In this document: positions 37,234 through 45,817 of the stretch, in pieces
Position numbering within the stretch: position 1 is the first letter of the stretch
How the letters are laid out: each line of letters starts with the position of its first letter
Source: Burkholderia sp. GAS332
GTDB lineage: Bacteria; Pseudomonadota; Gammaproteobacteria; Burkholderiales; Burkholderiaceae
Assembly: GCA_900142905.1 (NCBI GenBank)
Contig: FSRV01000002.1
Span: forward strand, 4,556,947-4,620,946
Direction: 5' to 3'
DNA length: 64,000 nucleotides
The notes under the pieces: model-generated
Database searches by the model: none
The model's input: the letters and a program-made list of their open reading frames with translations, nothing else
Told to the model about the DNA's origin: nothing
Program-made: the position numbers and the translations under genes

Positions 37234-38118
37234 ATGCTTGAGAGAATTCATCTGGCCATCGTCCAGGCGGTGGACAAGCACGGCTCCCTTACCGCTGCGG
37301 CGGACATTCTGTGCGTGACGCAATCCGCACTGAGCCATTCCATGAAGAAACTGGAGCAGCAACTGGGTGCCGACGTCTGGTTACGCGAGGGGCGCAGCCT
37401 GCGCTTGACCCAGGCCGGTCAATATCTGCTTGCCGTTGCCAATCGCGTGCTGCCGCAACTGGCGCTCGCCGAAGAACGCCTTGGCCAGTACGCGCAGGGT
37501 GAACGCGGCGCGCTGCGCATCGGTATGGAATGCCATCCCTGCTACCAGTGGTTGCTCAAAGTGGTCTCCCCCTATCTTGCGCGCTGGCCGGACGTGGATG
37601 TCGACGTCAAGCAGAAATTCCAGTTTGGCGGAATCGGCGCGTTGTTCGGCTATGAGATCGACCTGCTGGTGACGCCCGATCCGCTCTATAAGCCGGGCTT
37701 GCGCTTCGAACCGGTGTTCGACTACGAGCAGGTACTGGTGGTGAACCGCGAGCACCCGCTGGCCACGGTTGACTATGTGAAGCCGGACCAGTTGACGCAG
37801 GAGGTGTTGGTCACGTATCCGGTGGAGACCGACAGGCTCGACATCTACAACCAGTTTTTGATGCCGGCGGGTGTCACGCCACGGCGCCACAAGGTGATCG
37901 AGACCACCGACATCATGCTGCAGATGGTGGCAAGCGGCCGGGGCGTCGCGGCGCTGCCTCGCTGGCTGGTGGAAGAGTATGCGGGCAAGATGAACGTCGT
38001 GCCGGTGCGCCTGGGGCGAAAGGGCATCGCCAAGCAGATTTTCCTGGGCGCGCGCGAGACAGACACTGAAATTGACTACCTCAAAGCCTTCGTTGACCTG
38101 GCTCGCAAGCTCAGTTAG
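37234..38118 (+). CDS. metR: LysR-family regulator, MetR, copy 2
   Basis: A 294-residue MetR. The HTH reads GSLTAAADILCVTQSALSHSMKKLE. The MetR signature is MECHPCYQWLLKVV, followed by VFDYEQVLVVNREHPLA and MVASGRGVAALPRWLVEEY. It diverges from metE copy 2 across 110 bp that include TGAA (in TTATGAAG) and TTCA (in AATTCAAC) half-sites. Its last 8 bp overlap the end of the convergent VOC gene. Confidence 0.92.
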   Translation: MLERIHLAIVQAVDKHGSLTAAADILCVTQSALSHSMKKLEQQLGADVWLREGRSLRLTQAGQYLLAVANRVLPQLALAEERLGQYAQGERGALRIGMECHPCYQWLLKVVSPYLARWPDVDVDVKQKFQFGGIGALFGYEIDLLVTPDPLYKPGLRFEPVFDYEQVLVVNREHPLATVDYVKPDQLTQEVLVTYPVETDRLDIYNQFLMPAGVTPRRHKVIETTDIMLQMVASGRGVAALPRWLVEEYAGKMNVVPVRLGRKGIAKQIFLGARETDTEIDYLKAFVDLARKLS

Positions 38119-38509
38119 CGCAATTGAACATCCATTGGACTCCAAACCGATCAGTTAGCTTGCCAAAGTAGCCACCCCAAGGCTGAACAGCAAGCGGGGT
38201 GGTGACCGTTGCGCCTTGACCTAGCCGCTTGAATAGCGCGTCTGTCTGGTCACGGCTATCCGTCATCAGGATGTGCGCCGAGCCGCGCATCGGTTCGGCG
38301 TCGTCGTTGTCTGACGCGTAAAAGAGAACACCCGGTCCTTCGAATCGGGCGTGCATGATTTTGCCTCGCATCGCCTCATTCTCCAGCGGCGTGCCGAGCG
38401 CGCCGTAGCGCAGGACTTCCACCACTTTCCCCAAACCGCACGCGGTGTAGAAATCGAGGGCTTGCTCGCACGTTGTTGTGAAGAACAGGTAGTTTGATTG
38501 CTGCATCAT
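38111..38509 (-). CDS. VOC-family (glyoxalase/PhnB-like) protein
   Basis: A 132-residue VOC-fold protein of the PhnB kind. It begins with NYLFFTTTCEQALDFYTACGLGKVVEVLRYG and ends with TTPLAVQPWGGYFGKLTDRFGVQWMFNC. The C-terminal WGGYFGKLTDRFGVQW is the usual second-half signature. Such proteins bind a metal and small metabolites; a specific activity cannot be assigned. Start at 38509 behind a GGAG site. It overlaps metR by 8 bp tail to tail. Confidence 0.85.
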   Translation of the reverse strand: MMQQSNYLFFTTTCEQALDFYTACGLGKVVEVLRYGALGTPLENEAMRGKIMHARFEGPGVLFYASDNDDAEPMRGSAHILMTDSRDQTDALFKRLGQGATVTTPLAVQPWGGYFGKLTDRFGVQWMFNCAN

Positions 38510-38550
38510 CGCTCCGCTCCGGGTGTCTCTCGTGGTTCTTTGCCGGCGTG

Positions 38551-38973
38551 TCAACTGGCGCCGCGTTGAATGGCCTCGCCTAATTCAGCGTTGGAATACG
38601 CTCTGCCACCGATACCCCATGCACCGTCTACCGCGTACGTCACATTGACAAACGTACGCTCCCGCGGATGCGAACCCGCGCTGAGCCGGTCGATGATGTC
38701 AGTGACTTCGCTGACGAACGTCTGTTTGACGTCGGTATTCGGGAAGGTGGTCGCAGGCACCTTCACTTCGACAACAGCTAGCGACTGGGGCTTGCCACCG
38801 ACATAGCTCTCCGACTCAGGGCTCCGGATCAGATGGCCGATGACGTTCGGGGTCATGAACCTGTTGCCGCTCAGGCCGTGTGCGCGCAGCAGCGCGTTTG
38901 CGACGAGCGGTAGCACTTCGCGCTCGCCGTGCGGGGTGAGCAGGCCTTGTGTGACGTGGACTGAAATAGGCAT
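38551..38973 (-). CDS. tautomerase-superfamily protein
   Basis: A 140-residue protein beginning Met-Pro-Ile, so processing would expose the catalytic Pro1 of the tautomerase superfamily. The length suits the fused two-unit cis-CaaD/MSAD-like group rather than the short 4-oxalocrotonate tautomerases. PATTFPNTDVKQTFVSEVTDIIDRL and FVNVTYAVDGAWGIGGRAYS match this group. It diverges from a TetR gene with clear operator repeats between them, so it is probably the gene repressed by that regulator. It is followed by the VOC gene on the same strand. Confidence 0.75.
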   Translation of the reverse strand: MPISVHVTQGLLTPHGEREVLPLVANALLRAHGLSGNRFMTPNVIGHLIRSPESESYVGGKPQSLAVVEVKVPATTFPNTDVKQTFVSEVTDIIDRLSAGSHPRERTFVNVTYAVDGAWGIGGRAYSNAELGEAIQRGAS

Positions 38974-39039
38974 TGAATTAACTCCTTGATCTAACGGTTG
39001 GTCGAATCAGAGTTCTTGCGCTGTCATCACGGTCACGAT

Positions 39040-39110
39040 ATAACGATCGTGATGTCGCGATAGTTTCATAACGATCGTGATGTCGTCAAGCACTAAATAG
39101 CGATCGTTAT
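39040..39110. promoter_or_regulatory. operator repeats for the adjacent TetR regulator
   Basis: An 18-bp sequence, ATAACGATCGTGATGTCG, occurs twice exactly (39040-39057, 39068-39085; start spacing 28 bp). The inverted core CGATCGTTAT follows at 39101-39110. Each copy contains the palindromic core AACGATCGT. They fill the divergent region between the tautomerase and TetR genes, as expected for an autoregulated repressor. Confidence 0.75.
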
Positions 39111-39124
39111 CTGGAGAGGCGTGC

Positions 39125-39703
39125 ATGGCACATCGGGCGGGTAAGAAGGAAGAAAGCAAGGCGAGAATTCTCACGAGCGCGGGCCGGGGATTTCGTAGCC
39201 GTGGGTTCGGTGGCTCGGGGATCGACGGTCTGGCAAAGGACGCCGACGTGACGTCGGGGGCGTTCTATGCGCATTTCAAGTCGAAAGCGGCTGCCTTCCG
39301 CGAGGCGGTAGTCGTGGGTCTGGAAGACCTGCGACGCGGCATCGGGCAGACACGCGAGCAAATGGGGGGCAACTGGCGCGCGTGGTTCATCGACTTCTAC
39401 CTGGGCGACCGGCGTACCTGTGATCTGGCCGACAGTTGCGCACTGCAGAGCCTGTCGGGCGAAGTGGCGCGCGCCGATGACGAAACCCGCCAAGCCTATG
39501 AGACGGAGTTGCGCTCGATTATCGAAGCCGTGGCCGCCGGCCTCGACGGCAGGCCGAAGGCCGGGCGCGAGGAAGCGACCGCGCTGCTCGCGCTTCTGGT
39601 GGGCGGGGTTACTCTTGCGCGGGCCGTCAAAGATCCCGCCATTAGCGACGAGATTGCCGTGGCCGTCCGCAAAGCCGCGCTTGATCTCGGGGTTCGCTCA
39701 TAG
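39125..39703 (+). CDS. TetR/AcrR-family transcriptional regulator
   Basis: A 192-residue TetR-type repressor. The N-terminal HTH is FRSRGFGGSGIDGLAKDADVTSGAFYAHFKSK, and FYAHFKSKAAAFREAV is the family's recognition and post-recognition helix pattern. The C-terminal ligand domain has CALQSLSGEVARADDETRQAYE. It is preceded by three copies of a palindromic operator and diverges from the tautomerase gene. The ligand is unknown. Confidence 0.88.
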   Translation: MAHRAGKKEESKARILTSAGRGFRSRGFGGSGIDGLAKDADVTSGAFYAHFKSKAAAFREAVVVGLEDLRRGIGQTREQMGGNWRAWFIDFYLGDRRTCDLADSCALQSLSGEVARADDETRQAYETELRSIIEAVAAGLDGRPKAGREEATALLALLVGGVTLARAVKDPAISDEIAVAVRKAALDLGVRS

Positions 39704-39784
39704 TCTCGACTGCGTTTTCCAGGTTGACCGTCGGGAACGAGCGTCTGCGGCGACGATAAGATCGCGTATCTCCTGCGTGGCTGC

Positions 39785-40216
39785 TCACGCGTTCGCGGAC
39801 GCTTCCAGTTCGGCAAGACGCTTGCGCAACAAGCGATCCTCCTGGAAACGGCTGGTTTCGTCGCGAATCACGGCGACGATGCCGGTGAGCTCGTCTTGCG
39901 GCGAATGTAGCAGCGCGACCGTAAATGCAATCGACAGTGACCGCCCGTCCTTATGCACGGCGGGGACACGCAGCACGTCGTTGCCATAACGGGTTTCGCC
40001 CGTTGCCATGGTCTTCTGATAGCCGTCCCAATGGCGGCCACGCAAACGTTCTGGAATGATCAGGTCTAACGACTTCCCCAGTGCTTCGCTTTGCGTAAAG
40101 CCAAACATACGTTCGGCCGCGGGGTTCCACAAGGTGATGCTGCCGCTGGCATCGGAGATGACGATCGCGTCGCCGATTGCGTTGACGAGTTGCTGGAAGT
40201 CGATAGCGCTTTGCAT
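39785..40216 (-). CDS. stand-alone PAS-domain protein
   Basis: A 143-residue PAS-domain protein: FQQLVNAIGDAIVISDASGSITLWNPAAERMFGF is the start of the PAS fold, and VHKDGRSLSIAFTVAL plus GIVAVIRDETSRFQEDRLLRKRL the end with a PAC-like region. No kinase, GGDEF or HTH output domain is attached. It may act as a sensor partner in trans. It lies 140 bp downstream of frc and behind a terminator, so it is probably a separate unit. Confidence 0.85.
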   Translation of the reverse strand: MQSAIDFQQLVNAIGDAIVISDASGSITLWNPAAERMFGFTQSEALGKSLDLIIPERLRGRHWDGYQKTMATGETRYGNDVLRVPAVHKDGRSLSIAFTVALLHSPQDELTGIVAVIRDETSRFQEDRLLRKRLAELEASANA

Positions 40217-40306
40217 GGTGCTCCCCGAATGTAAAAGCGCAGATCCCTAACGAGGAAACTGCGCTGGATACGGCGTTGAAAACGGCGCCCACGAGAAACG
40301 CAGTAT

Positions 40307-40338
40307 CCGCAGGCCCAATCCAGCAAACGGGCCTGCGG
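40307..40338 (-). terminator. terminator-like hairpin after frc
   Basis: A perfect 10-bp stem CCGCAGGCCC / GGGCCTGCGG with a 12-nt loop, just beyond the frc stop. A weak T-containing tract follows on the minus strand. It probably ends the oxalate operon. Confidence 0.65.
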
Positions 40339-40356
40339 CGTCACACCGTCACTCGA

Positions 40357-41607
40357 TTAAACCGCTTTGACTTCGCGCAGATTGAAGATGTCCTGCTTGC
40401 TGTAGCCAAGGCTCGTCAGCACTTCGTCCGTGTGTTCGCCGAGCAGCGGCGATGCGGTGACTTCCGGCTTCATATCCGAGAACTTGATCGGGCTGCCCAC
40501 CGTCAGATACGAGCCGCGTTTCTTGTGCGGCACTTCGACAATCGTGCCGCTCGCGCGCAACGACGGATCGTTGGCCAGTTCCTTCATCGTCAGCACCGGC
40601 GCGCAGGGAATGTCGAACTGACGCAAGATGTCGACCGCTTCGAATTTGGTCTTGTCGGCGAGCCAGGCTTCGATGGTGCCGAAGATCTCGAAGATATGCG
40701 GTTGACGTGCTTCAGCGGTCTTGTAGGCGGGATCGTTGATCCACTCGGGTTTGCCGAGTGCCTTGCAGATCGGCTCCCACGCGTGGCCCTGGATCGTGAA
40801 GTAGATATACGCGTTCGGATCGGTTTCCCAGCCTTTGCACTTGAGCACCCAACCCGGCTGACCACCGCCGCCCGCATTGCCGCCGCGCGGCACCACGTCG
40901 CTGAATTCGCCGTGCGGGTATTGCGGATATTCCTCAAGATAGCCCACGCGCTCCAGGCGCTGCTGGTCCCGCAGCTTCACGCGGCACAGGTTCAGCACGC
41001 TGTCCTGCATCGACACGGCGACCTTCTGACCTTTGCCGGTTTTGTCGCGACCCAGTAGTGCAGTCAAAATGCCGATCGCCAGATGCATGCCGGTGTTGCT
41101 GTCGCCGAGCGCCGCGGCGCTGATGGTCGGCGGACCGTCCCAGAAGCCCGTGGTGGACGCTGCACCGCCAGCGCATTGCGCGACGTTCTCGTAGACCTTC
41201 AGGTCATCGTAGTGATGGCCGTCGCTGAAGCCCTTCACCGAAGCGACGATCATCTTCGGATTGAGTTCGTTCAGACGTTCCCATGAAAAGCCCATCCGGT
41301 CCAACGCGCCTGGGCCAAAATTTTCGACTAGGACGTCAGATTCACGAATCAGCTTTTCGAGTACTTCCTTGCCTTCGGGCTTTTTCGTGTCCAACGTGAG
41401 CGACTTCTTGTTGCTGTTGAGCATCGTGAAGTAGAGCGCGTCGGCGTCGGGAATGTCGCGCAACTGGTTGCGCGTGACGTCGCCCGAACCGGGTCGTTCA
41501 ACCTTGATCACGTCGGCGCCGAACCAGGCGAGCAACTGCGTGCACGCGGGGCCGGCCTGAACGTGGGTGAAGTCGATGATCTTGATGCCTTCGAGAGGTT
41601 TGGTCAC
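40357..41607 (-). CDS. frc: formyl-CoA:oxalate CoA-transferase
   Basis: A 416-residue class III CoA-transferase of the CaiB/BaiF family that moves CoA from formyl-CoA to oxalate. It begins [35 protein letters not shown]. The catalytic Asp lies in [15 protein letters not shown], which matches the Frc active site. It is last in an operon with oxc and oxlT, in the usual oxalate-degrading arrangement. The GTG start has GGAG nine bases upstream. Confidence 0.95.
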   Translation of the reverse strand: MTKPLEGIKIIDFTHVQAGPACTQLLAWFGADVIKVERPGSGDVTRNQLRDIPDADALYFTMLNSNKKSLTLDTKKPEGKEVLEKLIRESDVLVENFGPGALDRMGFSWERLNELNPKMIVASVKGFSDGHHYDDLKVYENVAQCAGGAASTTGFWDGPPTISAAALGDSNTGMHLAIGILTALLGRDKTGKGQKVAVSMQDSVLNLCRVKLRDQQRLERVGYLEEYPQYPHGEFSDVVPRGGNAGGGGQPGWVLKCKGWETDPNAYIYFTIQGHAWEPICKALGKPEWINDPAYKTAEARQPHIFEIFGTIEAWLADKTKFEAVDILRQFDIPCAPVLTMKELANDPSLRASGTIVEVPHKKRGSYLTVGSPIKFSDMKPEVTASPLLGEHTDEVLTSLGYSKQDIFNLREVKAV

Positions 41608-41633
41608 TTTGCTATCTCCGTGGTTACGCTGGA

Positions 41634-43376
41634 TTACTTTTTCATCGCCGCGCTTTGCGGATTCAGATTGGTCAGGCGGCCGCTTTCGGTGCCGGCCGCT
41701 TCATCGATGACGGCATTGATCAAGGTCGGCTTACCCGATGCAATCGCTTCGAGCAGTGCCTTCGTCAGTTCTTCCGGTGTGGTCGCATGGTGGCCGACAC
41801 CGCCGAAGGCTTCGATCATCTTGTCGTAGCGCGCACCCTTCACGAACACGGTCGGCGCGACGTCCTTGCCGCCTGTCGGGTTCACGTCGGTGCCGCGATA
41901 CACGCCGTTGTTGTTGAATACAATCGTGCACACAGGCAAGTCGTAACGGCAGATGGTTTCGAGTTCCATGCCGCTGAATCCGAACGCGCTGTCACCTTCG
42001 ATCGCGACAACCGGTTTGCCGCTCGTCACCGCTGCGCCGATCGCAAAGCCCATGCCGATGCCCATGATTCCCCACGTGCCGGAATCGAAGCGTTTGCGCG
42101 GCTCAACCATATCGATGATGCTGCGCGCGTAGTCGAGCGTGTTCGCGCCTTCGTTGACGACGTTGATGTCCGGACGCGTCTTCAGCACATCACGAATTGC
42201 ACGCAACGCGCTGTGGAAATTCATCGGCGACGGGTTCTTGTCGAGCGTGGCGGCCATCTTGGCGAGATTCTTGTTCTTGCGCTCGGCGATCGCGCCAGTC
42301 CATTCCGCGCTCGGCTTCGCGAAGCTCGCATCGAGACCTGCGCGAAGTGCCGCTACGCACGAGCCGATATCGCCGATCACCGGCGCGGCAATCGCGACGT
42401 TGCTGTCGATTTCGGTCGGAGAAATATCGACCTGGACGAACTGCTTCGGCGCCGCGCCCCATGTTTTGCCCTTGCCATGCGAGAGCAGCCAGTTCAGACG
42501 CGCGCCGATCAGCACGACAACGTCGGCTTCCTGCAGCACGAACGAGCGTGCCGCCGACGCCGATTGGTCGTGCGTATCGGGCAACAGACCCTTGGCCATC
42601 GACATCGGCAGATACGGCATGCCACTTTGTTCGACGAACGCGCGAATCTCCGCGTCAACCTGCGCGTAAGCCGCGCCTTTGCCGAGCAGGATCAGCGGAC
42701 GCTTCGCGCTCTTCAGCACATCGATCGCACGCTTGACCGATTCCGGCGCCGGCAACTGACGCGGCGCGGCGTCGACCACTTTGACCAGCGACTGTTGGGC
42801 CTTCACGGCATCCAGCGTTTGCGCGAGCAGCTTGGCCGGCAAGTCGAGATACACGCCACCTGGGCGGCCCGACACCGCGGCACGGATCGCACGCGCCACG
42901 CCGATGCCGATGTCTTCCGCATGCAGCACGCGGTACGCGGCCTTCGCGTACGGCTTGGCCGCATTCAACTGATCCATCTCTTCGTAATCGCCCTGCTGCA
43001 GATCGACGATTTCGCGCTCGCTCGAGCCGCTGATCAGGATCATCGGGAAGCAGTTGGTGGTCGCATTGGCGAGCGCAGTCAGGCCGTTCAGAAAACCCGG
43101 CGCCGACACCGTCAGGCAGATACCCGGCTTTTGCGTCATGAAACCGCTAATGGCCGCTGCATTGCCCGCGTGCTGTTCATGACGAAAACCGATGAAACGC
43201 ATCCCTTCAGCTTGTGCAAGCCGCGCGAGGTCGGTGATCGGAATCCCGACCAGTCCAAAGATCGTGGTGATGTCGTTCAGTTTCAGCGCGTCGATGACGA
43301 GATGGAATCCGTCGGTCGTCTCGGCCGCTTGTTGTGTCGAAGTCTCTTCTACTGTTTGCCGGTCGGCTTCTGCCAT
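41634..43376 (-). CDS. oxc: oxalyl-CoA decarboxylase
   Basis: A 580-residue thiamine-diphosphate enzyme that converts oxalyl-CoA to formyl-CoA and CO2. The N-terminal Pyr domain has [17 protein letters not shown], with the Glu that activates the cofactor. The C-terminal PP domain shows the ThDP motif in [14 protein letters not shown] through NNNGVYRG. The length equals the family norm (about 568-580). A strong AAGGAG site precedes the ATG. frc follows after 26 bp. Confidence 0.96.
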   Translation of the reverse strand: MAEADRQTVEETSTQQAAETTDGFHLVIDALKLNDITTIFGLVGIPITDLARLAQAEGMRFIGFRHEQHAGNAAAISGFMTQKPGICLTVSAPGFLNGLTALANATTNCFPMILISGSSEREIVDLQQGDYEEMDQLNAAKPYAKAAYRVLHAEDIGIGVARAIRAAVSGRPGGVYLDLPAKLLAQTLDAVKAQQSLVKVVDAAPRQLPAPESVKRAIDVLKSAKRPLILLGKGAAYAQVDAEIRAFVEQSGMPYLPMSMAKGLLPDTHDQSASAARSFVLQEADVVVLIGARLNWLLSHGKGKTWGAAPKQFVQVDISPTEIDSNVAIAAPVIGDIGSCVAALRAGLDASFAKPSAEWTGAIAERKNKNLAKMAATLDKNPSPMNFHSALRAIRDVLKTRPDINVVNEGANTLDYARSIIDMVEPRKRFDSGTWGIMGIGMGFAIGAAVTSGKPVVAIEGDSAFGFSGMELETICRYDLPVCTIVFNNNGVYRGTDVNPTGGKDVAPTVFVKGARYDKMIEAFGGVGHHATTPEELTKALLEAIASGKPTLINAVIDEAAGTESGRLTNLNPQSAAMKK

Positions 43377-43439
43377 GATGCTGCTCCTTGGTCGCGGGAC
43401 GTTATGGATTCGTCGTGAGTGGCGAGCTCACGTTGTTGT

Positions 43440-44768
43440 TCATTCAGGCGAGCCGCCGGACGACGGCTGCAGCCGCGCTTCAGCGATGACCGCGCCGGCG
43501 GGCGCGCCTGAGTTCTCGATCCAGCGCTTTCTCATCGGTGCGAGGATGAACTTCGCGGACACGGCTGCCGCGATCGAGATCACCGCAGCCGAGATGAACA
43601 CGGTGCTCCACCCGCCGTTCGCCGACAGCACCGAGGCGATCGGCACCAGCATCGACGCGGTGCCTTTCGCGGTATAAAGCGTCCCCGCATTGGCCGCGGC
43701 GTATTTGCTGCCGAATGTGTCCGCGCAGGTCGCCGGGAAGATCGAGAAGATCTCGCCCCAGCACAGGAACACGGCGGCGGCGAAGAACATGAATGCGTAA
43801 GGGTTGTGGCCGAACTGCATGAGCCCCAGCAGCGCGACGCCTTCGCCGAGAAAGATCATGAACATGGTGTTTTCGCGGCCGATGCGGTCCGACAGAAAAC
43901 CGCACAGCGGGCGCGTGAAACCGTTGCACAGGTTGTCGATCGACAGCGTCATGGTGAGCAGTGGCAGCGTGATGCCCAGCAGATTGACCGGCAGTTTGGC
44001 AAAGCCATATTCCTTCGCAATCGGCCCAAGCTGCGCGGTCGCAATGATCCCGCCGGCGGCGACGAACACGAACATCAGATACAAGACCCAGAAGAGCGGC
44101 GAACGGATCATCTCGCCAGGCGTGTAGTCGATCTTGCTGGCGACCACGCGCTTGGCCGCGACTGCGGTTTTGGGCGGCTTCGGCCGTATCAGCATGGTGG
44201 CGAGGAGCAAAATGCAGACGCCCTGAAAAATGCCGAAGAACATGAACGTGTGCTGGTAGCCCGAGCGCTGGATCATGTTGGCGATCGGAATCACGGTGAG
44301 GGCGGCGCCGGCGCCGAAACCTGCCGCGGTCAAACCGGCCGCGAGCCCGCGCTTGTCCGGAAACCATTTGAGTGCCGTGCCGACGCAGGTGCCATACACG
44401 CAACCCGCGCCGATACCGGCGATCACGGCGGCGACGTATAGCTCGGCGAGACTGCTCGCGTGCGCGTCGATGATCCAGCCGAGCGCCGCGCACAGCGAAC
44501 CGCCGATCACAACCGGGCGTGGCCCGAACTTGTCGACGAGCCAGCCTTCGACCGGCACGAGCCAGGTTTCGGTGACGATGAAGACCGTGAACGCGGTCTG
44601 GATTGCCGCGTGACCCCAATGGTGGGCGTTGTCCATGGGTACGACGAACAGCGTCCACGCATATTGCAGATTCGCGACGAGCCCCATGCACACGATGCCG
44701 ATTGCCAGTTGCACCCAGCGGTGATGCCTGAACGCCGTACCGCTCCCGGATACCTTGGAAGGTTCCAT
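43440..44768 (-). CDS. oxlT: oxalate/formate MFS antiporter
   Basis: A 442-residue MFS protein of the OxlT family with 12 predicted helices. It would exchange oxalate for formate, which together with oxc-driven proton use can build a proton motive force. It begins WVQLAIGIVCMGLVANLQYAWTLFVVPM. GIGAGCVYGTCVGTALKWFPDKRGLAAG carries the family's loop and GNRG-like signature. It is first in the oxlT-oxc-frc operon. Formate export is inferred from the family. Confidence 0.88.
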   Translation of the reverse strand: MEPSKVSGSGTAFRHHRWVQLAIGIVCMGLVANLQYAWTLFVVPMDNAHHWGHAAIQTAFTVFIVTETWLVPVEGWLVDKFGPRPVVIGGSLCAALGWIIDAHASSLAELYVAAVIAGIGAGCVYGTCVGTALKWFPDKRGLAAGLTAAGFGAGAALTVIPIANMIQRSGYQHTFMFFGIFQGVCILLLATMLIRPKPPKTAVAAKRVVASKIDYTPGEMIRSPLFWVLYLMFVFVAAGGIIATAQLGPIAKEYGFAKLPVNLLGITLPLLTMTLSIDNLCNGFTRPLCGFLSDRIGRENTMFMIFLGEGVALLGLMQFGHNPYAFMFFAAAVFLCWGEIFSIFPATCADTFGSKYAAANAGTLYTAKGTASMLVPIASVLSANGGWSTVFISAAVISIAAAVSAKFILAPMRKRWIENSGAPAGAVIAEARLQPSSGGSPE

Positions 44769-45389
44769 GTCTTTCGTCTCCTGTAGTTTCCGTCGCGCTC
44801 GAGCGGCGCGTTGGACATACGTGATCGAATCGCTTCATCGCCCGTTTGTCTGCGAGCGATAAAACGCCAGTGGTCGGCCAGAGGGAATTGCACTAACGAA
44901 ACGCTTTACCGGTTGAGCGCACAACAACCGGGTAAAAGGTGTTTCGCGTGGCGCGTGTCTGAGGGGATGCTGCGCGAGAACAGCGATAAGGAAAAGTTAA
45001 AACATTTTATGGTTTGCATTAGGCATCCCTAATAGATAGGTTGCCTTTGCCGACTATCGGGTGAGGAGAAACACGACGCTGCGCCCACTGCGCGGGGATG
45101 GGGTGCACCGCAAGAACACGCGCCAGCCTCCCGGTGCGTTTGCGTTCGAGGCATTTTTTGACCCACGAATTCGTGGATTGCGGAGATTACCTATATCGAC
45201 GCGCGGCTGCTGCGCGGCCGGCCGGAGGGGCATTGAGCGTAACGATCGCACGCAGAGGTCGTCGCTGTCGTAGCTGAGGAAAACGGATGCATAAACAAAA
45301 CACTATCGTTTTTCGAAAAAACTTTAACTGTTGTTTATTGATGCGCGCTTCTATTCTTGCTCATGCCAACTTGCCTGAAGGAGACGACC
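44769..45389. other. 621-bp intergenic region upstream of oxlT
   Basis: The longest gap in the window, between divergent oxlT and the 129-aa gene. It has an AT-rich stretch (44990-45035), a perfect palindrome at 45163-45176 and a second AT-rich patch with TTTTTCGAAAAA near 45308. No convincing gene is present. It most likely holds promoters for both directions and operator sites. Confidence 0.6.
45163..45176. promoter_or_regulatory. 14-bp palindrome, candidate operator
   Basis: CCACGAATTCGTGG is a perfect palindrome in the oxalate upstream region. Its position suits an operator for oxlT-oxc-frc or for the adjacent small gene. No regulator gene lies next to it. Confidence 0.45.
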
Positions 45390-45779
45390 ATGAATCCATC
45401 CCAGTTCGACGCTCGCGAGAGCGTGCTTGATGCGGAAGTCGAGGCGCAACTGTGCGCCTATAACAGCGCTTTCGATGAACTCGGCCTGCGCTTCCGTTGG
45501 GATGCACGCACGCTGGCGTCACTCGCCATGATCGACGGTGAGGAAGCGCAGATTGCCGCGTACATCGAAGCGCACCACGCGCACTTGCTGAATGCGTATA
45601 GCGTCGGGTTTCTGAGCCGCGCCATTCTCGAGAAGAAAAACGCTCGCTATCCAGCGTGCCTAGCGATGCGCGTCGAAAGCGCACCGTCTCTGAGCGACGC
45701 GGTCCATCAGCCAAAGACGATCAGCCGGCGCGAGCAGGTGTCGTACGAGATCGCGCTGCCGGCGCTGGCTGGTGTTTAG
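45390..45779 (+). CDS. hypothetical protein, 129 aa
   Basis: I do not recognise a family. The protein is acidic and soluble with no signal peptide; ESVLDAEVEAQLCAYNSAFDELGLRFRWD and IDGEEAQIAAYIEAHHAHLLNAYSVGFLSRAILE look helical. The ATG at 45390 follows a strong GAAGGAGA site. It is divergent from the oxalate operon and tail to tail with the ATP-citrate-lyase-like gene. It may belong functionally with oxalate genes, but that rests on position only. Confidence 0.65.
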   Translation: MNPSQFDARESVLDAEVEAQLCAYNSAFDELGLRFRWDARTLASLAMIDGEEAQIAAYIEAHHAHLLNAYSVGFLSRAILEKKNARYPACLAMRVESAPSLSDAVHQPKTISRREQVSYEIALPALAGV

Positions 45780-45817
45780 ATGCGGCGCGCGCCGCTCGAT
45801 TGATCAGCCATGCTCAA

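Noticed and set aside
41655..43418. A 587-codon open frame on the plus strand
   Set aside because: It lies fully antisense to oxc, has an Arg/His-rich composition typical of the shadow of a GC-rich gene and no recognisable domain.
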